Assembly (NCBI RefSeq): GCF_946480185.1
Contig: NZ_CAMLIG010000004.1
Location: 1-64,000, forward strand
Reading direction: 5' to 3'
Length of the DNA stretch: 64,000 nucleotides
From: an uncultured Pedobacter sp.
GTDB taxonomy: Bacteria; Bacteroidota; Bacteroidia; Sphingobacteriales; Sphingobacteriaceae
Positions 15,443 to 23,839 of the stretch are shown here, piece after piece. The stretch's first letter is position 1. Every line of letters starts with the position of its first letter. The notes beneath the pieces were generated by a model. The model was given only the letters and a program-made list of their open reading frames with translations. It was not told the origin of the DNA and made no database searches. The translations under genes and the position numbers were made by a program.

Positions 15443-18400
15443 ATGAACAGCAAGCAACACAGTTATACTAAAACCCAGCATCCAATTCATTATTTCATTA
15501 GTGTATGGAAAGCATTTATAACTACCACACTCCTACTTTACAGTGTGCAATCTGTTGTTGCTCAACAAAGAACACCATTTAATACCCCAAGAATTGTACG
15601 CTACCAGCCAACTAATGAAGGCTATAAAGGCGTAAATCTCGAGAGAAAATTCAATAGAGCTTTATATGGCACAAATACCGGTTTTAGGATAGAAGCCGGA
15701 GATAAACCAGAATTTGCTTTATACTTGCCCGGTATGGGCGGAAATCTAAAACTTGGTTTTAAAATAGGAAATACCAAAAAATGGTTGACAGATGCCGATT
15801 CGGTTATTGCTATTTACCATCCTGGTGAGATGCTTTACGAAATAAAAGACAAGGCATTAGGCAAGGCAAGTATCCATCTGGAATTATTGGCTTATGCCGA
15901 TACGGAAGGATTAATCTTAAAAGTAGCTGCCTCAAATCTTAGTCAACCCATACAAATGTTCTCAAGTTATGGTGGCGTAAACGGACAAAAATTTTCCCGT
16001 GATGGCGATTTAGGTGCTGATCCTGAATCGGTGTTTTACCTAAAGCCAGAGTATTGTTTAGATAATCAGTTTAAAATTAACAGCAATCAGTTTGAGCTTA
16101 GTTTTTTAGATGCTACCGCTCGAAAAGAAAAAGCAAAGGGCAATAAAATCAACACTAACCTAATTTATGGGCTGTTTCCAAAAAGCGCTCTACTTAAAGT
16201 TTCTGATGTAAGTTTAATCGATAATTTAGATGCCTTTTTAAAAGGCACAGCTTTAAACGCACCAGTATTAACAGGAAAATTCTTATTAAAGAATGATGCA
16301 CCTGCATACTTTGCCATTCAAAGAACGGCAAAATTCAACCTTCCCGAACAGGAATTTGTAAAAGCCAAAAGCAAAATTGAAGCATTGGTCAATCGGGTAA
16401 TCTTAAAAACTCCGGATAAATGGCTGAATAATTATGGTGGCGCTTTGGCCGTTGCAGCAGATGGCATTTGGGAGGAACCTTCTTACATACATGGTGCAGT
16501 AGCTTGGCGTATGCACTTAAATGGTTGGCGTGGCGCTTATGTTGCCGACCCGCTTGGCTGGCATGATAGAGCAAAAATGCACTTCGAAAGTTATGCAGCT
16601 TCACAATACTTGACCCCAAAAACTGGCCCAGTAGTAGCCGATACAGCTTTACATTTGGCTCGCCAGAAAGAAGTAAGAGGTACATCTTTATTTAGCGAAG
16701 GTTACATCAGTCGTAATCCCGGTAAACAATCTCCTCCACACCATTACGATATGAATTTAGGTTTTATTGACCAACTGCTCAGTCATTTCTTTTACACTGG
16801 AAATCTTACAGAAATAAAAGAATTATGGCCCGAGGTTAAAAGACATTTAGCTTGGGAAAAACGAAACTTTGATGCAGACGACGACGGACTTTACGACGCT
16901 TATGCGGCCATTTGGGCGAGTGATGCACTACAATATAGCGGAGGCGGGGTTACACATTCCTCTGCTTATAATTACAGAGCCAATTTGTTGGTGGCCAAAA
17001 TTGCCAAGCTTTTGAAAGAAGACGCTACGCCTTACCAAGCCGAAGCTGATAAAATTTCAAAAGCCATCAACTCTAATTTATGGATGAAAGATTTAGGCCG
17101 TTATGCAGAATATAAAGATGCTTTGGGTCTCCAATTACTACACCCTTCCGCAGGTTTATGGACAGTTTATCATGCAATAGATTCTGAAGTACCTAATCCA
17201 GAACAAGCCTATCAATTGGTAAAATATGTTGATGAGCAAATTCCGCACTTCCCTATTAAGGCAAAAGGTTTAAACCAGGATTATTACACCATTAGCACCA
17301 CCAATTGGCAACCTTACACTTGGTCAATAAATAATGTGGCTACTGCCGAGGTTTTACATACAGCATTGGCTTTTTGGCAAGCTAACCAAGCAGATGAGGC
17401 CTACAAACTTTGGAAAGGCAGCGTTATAGAAAACATGTATTTAGGTGCAAGTCCGGGTAATTTTGGACAGGTTTCTTTTTACGACGCCAACCGAGGTGAA
17501 CTTTACCGTGATTTTGCCGATCCAATTGGTATGGCCGCCAGAAGTCTTACCGAAGGTTTGTTTGGTATCCGTCCGGATGCGATTAACGATACGCTAACCG
17601 TTAAGCCAGGTTTACCTTCAAACTGGGGATATGCTTCACTTCATTTACCCGACGTAAAATTTGACTATCAACAAAAAGGAAATATTTCCAATTATACAAT
17701 TACGCAACAGTATAGCCATCTTTTAAATTTAAAATTACAACTCTATGCCAAAAGCAGTAAAATAAAATCTATAACAGTAAACGGTAAAAAAACCACTTAT
17801 AAAGTATTGCCTAATGCGGTAAAATACCCAATCATACAATTAACAGCTCCTAAAAGCCAAACTTACCAAATAGCTATAGAATGGGCTGGAGAAGCATTAA
17901 AAACAGAAGAGCAAGTAATCCCTGTGAATAATGATGCAATTAAAATTGACTTGGCTGCATATCAATCCACAGCGCAAAACCTATTATATCGTAAACCTTT
18001 TGCAATTACCACAACCGCCGATTCGGGTTATGTTTTTGTTCCGGTAAAACAAGGCGATATGAGCTGGCAACTTCCGGTAAAATTTGTAAAAGCCAAGCAG
18101 AAAATAGAAACTACACCTTCAGTAAAAGCTAACCTGCAAACACAAGTTAGTGTAAACTTAAATGGTTACTTTAACGCCAACGTTACTGATATTTTCAAAA
18201 ACGAATATTTAAGTCCGCGACCGAATGTGCCAACGCTTCAATTGCCTACACAAGGTATCGGAAATTGGTGCTATCCTTTGGTCACTGCCAATATTGATGA
18301 TTCGGGTTTCAGGAATAAATTGCAGAACAATAGTTTTACCTCGCCAGACGGAATCAACTTTAGCTCACCAGCAACAGGGAAAAACATCATTTATACTTCC

Positions 18401-18853
18401 ATGTGGGACAACTACCCAGATTCGGTAATTATTCCTTTGCAGGGAAGCGCCTCACATGCCTACATGGTAATGGCCGGTTCTACCAACCCAATGCAAAGCC
18501 GTTTTGTGAATGGTTTGGTAAAAGTAAACTATACCGACGGAACCCAAGATATTTTGGAACTTAAAAACCCTGAAAACTGGTGGCCAATAGAGCAAGATTT
18601 TGTTAATGACGGTTTCGCCTTTACTACGGATGCACCCAAACCTTATCGACTTTACCTTAAAACCGGTGAAATAACAAAAGATTTTAAAAAATATACAGGC
18701 ATTAAAGGCTTTACAGATAAAGCTATTGACGGCGGAGCGGCCACCCTTTTGGATCTTTCGCTAAATCCAAATAAAAAACTTAAATGTATGGTTTTAATAA
18801 CCCGAGCGAATGATGTAGTCATCGGCTTAATGTCACTAACCCTAGCGCAATAA
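15443..18853 (+). CDS. DUF4450 secreted six-hairpin glycosidase-like protein
   Basis: This 1136-aa exported protein has an N-terminal basic stretch, then a hydrophobic segment ending SVVAQQ at about residue 42. The mature start (RIVRYQPTNEGY, KFNRALYGTNTGFRIEAGD, PEFALYLPGMGGNL) is characteristic of DUF4450 proteins of Bacteroidota as I recall them. Residues of roughly 310-760 look like an (alpha/alpha)6 barrel (AWRMHLNGWRGAYVADPLGW, NFDADDDGLYDAYAAIWASD, YTWSINNVATAEVLHTALAF). The C-terminal 300 residues are beta-rich. DUF4450 enzymes occur in pectin or glycosaminoglycan loci, but I know of no assigned reaction. It heads an operon with a PL1 lyase and a GH65-like protein, so a rhamnogalacturonan-related glycosidase is a reasonable guess. 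Confidence 0.82.
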   Translation: MNSKQHSYTKTQHPIHYFISVWKAFITTTLLLYSVQSVVAQQRTPFNTPRIVRYQPTNEGYKGVNLERKFNRALYGTNTGFRIEAGDKPEFALYLPGMGGNLKLGFKIGNTKKWLTDADSVIAIYHPGEMLYEIKDKALGKASIHLELLAYADTEGLILKVAASNLSQPIQMFSSYGGVNGQKFSRDGDLGADPESVFYLKPEYCLDNQFKINSNQFELSFLDATARKEKAKGNKINTNLIYGLFPKSALLKVSDVSLIDNLDAFLKGTALNAPVLTGKFLLKNDAPAYFAIQRTAKFNLPEQEFVKAKSKIEALVNRVILKTPDKWLNNYGGALAVAADGIWEEPSYIHGAVAWRMHLNGWRGAYVADPLGWHDRAKMHFESYAASQYLTPKTGPVVADTALHLARQKEVRGTSLFSEGYISRNPGKQSPPHHYDMNLGFIDQLLSHFFYTGNLTEIKELWPEVKRHLAWEKRNFDADDDGLYDAYAAIWASDALQYSGGGVTHSSAYNYRANLLVAKIAKLLKEDATPYQAEADKISKAINSNLWMKDLGRYAEYKDALGLQLLHPSAGLWTVYHAIDSEVPNPEQAYQLVKYVDEQIPHFPIKAKGLNQDYYTISTTNWQPYTWSINNVATAEVLHTALAFWQANQADEAYKLWKGSVIENMYLGASPGNFGQVSFYDANRGELYRDFADPIGMAARSLTEGLFGIRPDAINDTLTVKPGLPSNWGYASLHLPDVKFDYQQKGNISNYTITQQYSHLLNLKLQLYAKSSKIKSITVNGKKTTYKVLPNAVKYPIIQLTAPKSQTYQIAIEWAGEALKTEEQVIPVNNDAIKIDLAAYQSTAQNLLYRKPFAITTTADSGYVFVPVKQGDMSWQLPVKFVKAKQKIETTPSVKANLQTQVSVNLNGYFNANVTDIFKNEYLSPRPNVPTLQLPTQGIGNWCYPLVTANIDDSGFRNKLQNNSFTSPDGINFSSPATGKNIIYTSMWDNYPDSVIIPLQGSASHAYMVMAGSTNPMQSRFVNGLVKVNYTDGTQDILELKNPENWWPIEQDFVNDGFAFTTDAPKPYRLYLKTGEITKDFKKYTGIKGFTDKAIDGGAATLLDLSLNPNKKLKCMVLITRANDVVIGLMSLTLAQ

Positions 18854-18872
18854 AATTTTAAAGCAATAAAAA

Positions 18873-20124
18873 ATGAAGAATATTTTTAAAGCGACAGCTT
18901 TTTTATTAATAATAGGCATTGCTCCTGTTTTTGCTCAGCAACTGGCTTTTCCGGGCGCTATGGGAAAAGGTAAATTCGCCACTGGTGGCAGAGGAAAAGA
19001 GATAGTACACGTTAAAAACTTAAACAACGATGGTGCAGGATCTTTCCGTGATGCGGTTAGCAAGCCCAACCGTACCGTTGTATTTGATTTGGGCGGGATA
19101 ATCAAAATAAATTCCAAACTTCAGGTGGCATCCAACATTACTATTTTAGGGCAAACCGCACCTGGCGATGGCATTGTTATTTATGGTGATGCCGTTACTT
19201 TCTCAGGTTCTAAAAATGTAATTGCCCGTTACCTAAGACTTCGCGGAAGCATAGCCATGTCTAAAGGTACTTGTACATTAATTATTGATGATGCAGAAAA
19301 CATGATTCGACCATATATCTGTGCAGTGGGGACGTTGGGATAATTTACACATCAAGAAAAGCAATAACATCACTTTACAGCACTGCATTTTTGGCGAAGG
19401 TATAGATCCACAACGATTTGGAGCAATATTAGAAACGCCAACCAACATCAGCATTTATAATTGCCTTTGGATTGATAACCAAAGCCGTAATCCAAAAGCA
19501 AAAGCAAAAATTGAATATGTAAATAACGTAATTTACAATTGGGGTGTTACCGGTTTTGTAGGCGGACATTCTAGCGAACATCATTATCAGGATATCATTA
19601 ACAACTATTTTATCGCTGGACCAAACTCCAACAATTCTTTTGTTGGGCAGTTTACCGCTACAGATCATGTTTATCATCGTGGAAACAAAGCCGATTTAAA
19701 CAAAAACGGAATTTTAGACGGCATAGCTGTTAACGACTCCCCTTTTGTTGCCTTAAATGCAACGTTAGAAAAAGCACCCTCTACTTTTGATTTAGCCACC
19801 AAAGTTTTATCGGCAGAAGAAGCGTTACAAAATGTAATTAAAGAAGCTGGTTGTAGCAATAAAAGAGATGCAGTGGATAAACGCCTAATTGGATACTTAA
19901 ATTCATTAGGAAAAGAAGGCATAATATTTAAAACAGAAGAAGCGGCAGGTGGCCAACCAGCAATGAAATCTGGTAAAGCAATACAAGACAAAGATGGCGA
20001 TGGCATCAATGATAAATGGGAAGTTAAAAATAAATTGAGCTTAAAGGATGCCAGTGATGCGAAAAGAATCACTAAAGCAGGCTATTCCCATATTGAAGAA
20101 TACGCTCAAAGTCTGATCAATTAA
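18873..20124 (+). pseudogene. Second PL1 pectate lyase, frameshifted
   Basis: The N-terminal part (18873-19343) has a signal peptide (ending APVFAQQ) and the PL1 opening AFPGAMGKGKFATGGRG, LNNDGAGSFRDAVSKPNR and TILGQTAPGDGI. The frame is lost after NMI at about 19303-19308. The +1 frame then continues as DHISVQWGRWDNLHIKKSNN through NQSRNPKAKAKIEYVNNVIY to DGDGINDKWEVKNKL and stops at 20124. The paralogue at 10882 has NMIFDH here, so losing two T from ATTTTC explains the break exactly. Together the halves give about 416 aa, normal for a single-domain PL1. It may be a true inactivating deletion or a homopolymer sequencing error. The operon position (20 nt after DUF4450) is intact. Confidence 0.85.
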
Positions 20125-20143
20125 AAAGTAGATTTTAAAAATA

Positions 20144-22300
20144 ATGAAAAATATAAAAACCAAAAGTCTGCTCTTATCACTAGCAACCTTTTCAATTTTC
20201 GCTTATTCGGCTATTGGGCAAAACAAACAGGAAAAAATAGACCGTAAGGATTTAGTGGAGCGTCATAATGTGATCATTAACAAAGCAGATTCACTAAACT
20301 CTTTAACTGTGGGTAACGGCGAATTCGCAATGACGGTGGATGTCACCGGCTTACAATCTTTTCCGGATTTCTACCAGAGAGGAGTTCCCTTAGGGACAGA
20401 ATCTGAATGGGGATGGGACAGTTTTAAAAACACCAAAGGCTATAAAGTTGAAGAATCTTTAAAAGACTATAATCAATACGGCCGAAAAGTGAGTTATATG
20501 GTGCAAAGAAAAGAGCCAGAACGCAGTAAAGAAACTTCCGACTGGTTTAGGCAAAATGCGCACCGCTTGCAATTGGGTAATTTTGGTTTAGAGTTTTACG
20601 ATGCAAAAGGAGCAGTATTACCAATCTCCGCCATCAAAAACATCCATCAGGAACTCAATATGTACACCGGGATAATCCACTCGGAGTATGAAGTAAACGG
20701 CGAAAAAGTAGAGGTAGAAACTTTGGCGGAACCGAAGGCAGACGGCGTTTATGCGCATATTAAATCAAACCTGATTAAACAGGGAAAGTTAAAAGTAAAA
20801 CTTAGATTTCCTTACCCAACAGGCGCTTGGGGAGATGTAGGTAATTATTACGAAAAGGACGACCAGCATCAGACCACTATCGCTACTCAAACCAAAACTT
20901 TTGTTTCCATCAAACATCAGTTGCAAGGAACTTCTTATTTTGCAAATTTAAATTGGGACGGAAAAGCAAGCATCGCTGAAAAGCAAAAGCATTATTTCTT
21001 GATTACTCCCGATAAAAACAAAGATGAGTTTGCCGTAAACATTCGTTTTTCTCCTCAATCATATACCTCAAAGGTAGATTTGCTAGGAATGGAAAATGCG
21101 AGTAAAACTGCTTGGAAAGCTTATTGGGAAAGTGGCGCAGCTGTTGATTTTTCTGACTGTAGCAACCCTAAAGCAAAGGAACTGGAACGCAGAGTGGTGC
21201 TTTCGCAATACCTAATGAGGGTTCAGGAAGCAGGTCATTTTCCGCCACAGGAAACCGGATTAACCTACAACAGCTGGTACGGAAAAGAGCATTTAGAAAT
21301 GCATTGGTGGCATGCCGTACATTACGCACTTTGGGGCCGCCCAGAACTGTTGGGCAAAAGCGCATCATGGTATTTTAAAGTAGAAGATAAGGCAAAAGCA
21401 ATTGCAAAAAGACAAGGGTTTGAAGGCGCTCGTTGGCAAAAAATGACAGATAACGAAGGAAACGAATGTCCATCAAGCGTTGGCGCCATGCTGGTTTGGC
21501 AACAACCCCATCCAATTACTTATGCAGAGTTATTATACAGAAGCAAAAACGAAAAGAAAGTTTTAGAGCGCTATAAAGACATTGTTTTCCAAACTGCAGA
21601 GTTTATGGCTTCATTTGCCCATTTAAATCCAAAAACCAAAAAATATGATTTAGGTCCGGTGTTGATTCCGGCACAAGAACGCTTTAAAGCAGAAGATACT
21701 TTTAACCCAACTTACGAGCTGGCTTACTGGAAATGGGCTTTGCAAACCGCACAGGAATGGAGAGTTCGCTTAGGTTTACCGAGAGAAAAAAAATGGGACG
21801 AAGTAATCAATAACATTGCGCCTCTACCCGTACAAAACGATGTTTATTTGGCAGCGGAGAGTGCGCCGGATTCATACACCAATCCAGAATATAAAACAGA
21901 TCATCCTTCTGTTTTTGGCGCATTTGGAATGTTACCACAAACAGGCATGGTGGATACTACCATCATGAAAAATACTTTTAACCTAATTTGGAAAGATTGG
22001 AGCTGGAAAGAAACTTGGGGCTGGGATTTCCCGATGACCGCCATGACGGCCGCCCGTTTGGGAATGCCAGATAAGGCTGTTGATGCCCTGTTTATGGATG
22101 TGCCTACAAATACCTATTTGGTAAACGGGCACAACTATCAGGAAGAACGTTTGTCTATTTATATGCCCGGCAACGGTGGTTTGCTAACCGCGGTAGCGAT
22201 GATGTGCGCCGGTTGGGATGGTAATACGGAGAAAAATCCGGGTTTCCCTAAAGATGGAACCTGGAATGTGCGCTGGGAAGGTTTACAAAAAATGCCGTAA
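20144..22300 (+). CDS. Secreted GH65/GH95-like six-hairpin glycosidase
   Basis: This 718-aa protein has a signal peptide (ending AYSAIGQ). Its N-terminal beta-sandwich begins RHNVIINKADSLNSLTVGNG and contains GESEWGWDSF-like residues (GTESEWGWDSF). The barrel part has TGLTYNSWYGKEHLEMHWWH followed by AVHYALWGRPELL, GPVLIPAQERFKAEDTFNPT and WGWDFPMTAMTAARLGMPD. This is the architecture of Bacteroidota proteins annotated as glycosyl hydrolase family 65-like. The reaction is not known to me. The conserved acidic residues (the Glu in KEHLEMHWWH) point to a hydrolase acting on an oligosaccharide. It starts 19 nt after the PL1 pseudogene, so it is probably co-transcribed. Confidence 0.72.
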   Translation: MKNIKTKSLLLSLATFSIFAYSAIGQNKQEKIDRKDLVERHNVIINKADSLNSLTVGNGEFAMTVDVTGLQSFPDFYQRGVPLGTESEWGWDSFKNTKGYKVEESLKDYNQYGRKVSYMVQRKEPERSKETSDWFRQNAHRLQLGNFGLEFYDAKGAVLPISAIKNIHQELNMYTGIIHSEYEVNGEKVEVETLAEPKADGVYAHIKSNLIKQGKLKVKLRFPYPTGAWGDVGNYYEKDDQHQTTIATQTKTFVSIKHQLQGTSYFANLNWDGKASIAEKQKHYFLITPDKNKDEFAVNIRFSPQSYTSKVDLLGMENASKTAWKAYWESGAAVDFSDCSNPKAKELERRVVLSQYLMRVQEAGHFPPQETGLTYNSWYGKEHLEMHWWHAVHYALWGRPELLGKSASWYFKVEDKAKAIAKRQGFEGARWQKMTDNEGNECPSSVGAMLVWQQPHPITYAELLYRSKNEKKVLERYKDIVFQTAEFMASFAHLNPKTKKYDLGPVLIPAQERFKAEDTFNPTYELAYWKWALQTAQEWRVRLGLPREKKWDEVINNIAPLPVQNDVYLAAESAPDSYTNPEYKTDHPSVFGAFGMLPQTGMVDTTIMKNTFNLIWKDWSWKETWGWDFPMTAMTAARLGMPDKAVDALFMDVPTNTYLVNGHNYQEERLSIYMPGNGGLLTAVAMMCAGWDGNTEKNPGFPKDGTWNVRWEGLQKMP

Positions 22301-22327
22301 ATACAACATGAATTACGCAGTTCTCCG

Positions 22328-22542
22328 AAGCACAGACTAATGTTCACCTTTTTTCGACATTAGAACTTTGCGGTATAAGTAAAGTAAGTAAAAGCACTTC
22401 CTTTCATAGCAAAGGGCGTAGTCGAGAGTTTTTTGTTTACTTTTTTGTGGGAAAAATTGTGAAGCACTCATGAGGACAAAAGAAAAAAAACAACCGAATA
22501 AAGTAAATGCCATTGCCCGGCATGAGGGCAGAAAAGATTGTG
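22328..22542 (+). repeat. Dispersed intergenic repeat, copy 1 (partner at 54160-54329)
   Basis: This region shares long blocks with the reverse complement of 54160-54329: AACTTTGCGGTATA, GTAAAAGCACTTCCTTT, ATAGCAAAGGGCGTAGTCG, TTTACTTTTTT and TGCCCGGCATGAGGGCA. This copy is about 45 nt longer, with an insertion in the last third. No gene is encoded here; short reading frames across it are chance. Confidence 0.75.
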
Positions 22543-22570
22543 GGTATGGCAAATATTAAATATAAAGGTT

Positions 22571-23644
22571 ATGCAAAGGAAAACATTCATTAAACAACTC
22601 TCGGTAGCGGGTTTAGCTTTCGCTTTGCCCAAGTTTTCTTTCTCTACGGAAATCCGTGAGGGAAAGAAATCTTGGCTTTATAAACACCTGAAGCCGGTTC
22701 ACCGAATTTTAGAGGAAGAAGGTTATTATGTTTGGTGTTGCAGTCCGATACTGGCTGATGATGGAAAAGTACATGTTTTTTACTCACGTTGGGACGCAAA
22801 AAAAGGAATGGGAGGCTGGATCAACGGTTCAGAAATTTGTCAGGCTGTGGCCGATGGTCCCGAAGCAACGTTTAAACATTTGCGTGTGCTTTTAAAACCT
22901 CGTGGTGCTGAATATTGGGACGGAACAACCTGCCATAATCCGCTCATCAAAAAAGTAGATGGTAAATATGCGTTGTTTTATATGGGCAATCACAACGGTA
23001 AAACAAACACCAAGCGAATAGGTTTAAGCATTGCTGAAGATTTATACGGAGACTTTAAACACGCTGAAAAACCTTTGCTTTTACCCGGAGAAACGGGCGC
23101 CTGGGACGATCATTGTACCACAAATCCAGCATTTGTAAAACACCCGAACGGTAAATATTACCTGTTTTATAAAAGCTGGAACACCGAAGAATATGAGTAT
23201 CCAAAATTCCCCATCAAAGGGAACCGCAAATATGGTTTGGCTATAGCCGATGCTTTGGAAGGGCCTTATATCAAATCATCCGACAACCCGGTTATTGATT
23301 TTTCTGTTTTAGGAAACAACGAACAACTGGAAGATGCCTACGTTTGGTGGCAACATCAAAAGTTTAACATGGTATCCAGAGACATGGGTTACTACGGTGA
23401 CAGAAAAGGGATTTATATGCACAGCAAAGATGGTTTACAATGGAGCAAACCCGAATTTGCTTTTGACGAAGTTGAACATTACATCAGCCAGCCACCAAAA
23501 CCTAAGCACCTTAGCAAATACGGCAGGTTTGAGCGCCCACAATTATTGCTAGACCACGAAGAAAAACCCATTTATCTTTTTTTAACCACACAAGGCGGAA
23601 AGTTTGAGACCTCCTCCCCTTTTGTAATGCGAATTGTAACGTAG
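22571..23644 (+). CDS. Exported five-bladed beta-propeller glycosidase (GH43/GH117-like)
   Basis: This protein of about 357 aa begins at the ATG 22571 (MQRKTFIKQLSVAG), which gives a Tat-like signal with an R-K pair. The in-frame ATG at 22538 lies in repeat DNA. Propeller-blade repeats are visible: SPILADDGKVHVFYSRW, NPLIKKVDGKYALFYMGNHN, NPAFVKHPNGKYYLFYKSW and RPQLLLDHEEKPIYLF. Such Asp-containing blades are typical of the GH43/GH32/GH117 superfamily that cleaves arabinosyl, galactosyl or related bonds. The exact family and substrate are not determined. It is the last plus-strand gene of this block and converges with GH127. Confidence 0.72.
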   Translation: MQRKTFIKQLSVAGLAFALPKFSFSTEIREGKKSWLYKHLKPVHRILEEEGYYVWCCSPILADDGKVHVFYSRWDAKKGMGGWINGSEICQAVADGPEATFKHLRVLLKPRGAEYWDGTTCHNPLIKKVDGKYALFYMGNHNGKTNTKRIGLSIAEDLYGDFKHAEKPLLLPGETGAWDDHCTTNPAFVKHPNGKYYLFYKSWNTEEYEYPKFPIKGNRKYGLAIADALEGPYIKSSDNPVIDFSVLGNNEQLEDAYVWWQHQKFNMVSRDMGYYGDRKGIYMHSKDGLQWSKPEFAFDEVEHYISQPPKPKHLSKYGRFERPQLLLDHEEKPIYLFLTTQGGKFETSSPFVMRIVT

Positions 23645-23796
23645 TTCTTCATGAAATTGATGCCGTGGACTCCCATTTCCATCCCATTCCAATGGGATAA
23701 ATCCGTTTAGTGAACAAAAGACAACCAACCTTTGCAATCCAATATGATTCCGCGTTAAAGTTTAAACCCGGGAACACCCTAAATTATCCCACAAAA

Positions 23797-23828
23797 AAAG
23801 CGTCTCAACCCTAAAATCAAGACGCTTT
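23797..23828. terminator. Bidirectional terminator between convergent genes
   Basis: AAAGCGTCT (23797-23805) and AGACGCTTT (23820-23828) form a 9-bp stem with a 14-nt loop, with A-rich sequence before and some T after. It lies 11 nt beyond the GH127 stop and 150 nt beyond the plus-strand propeller gene, so it can serve both. Confidence 0.75.
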
Positions 23829-23839
23829 CGAAATAAAAT

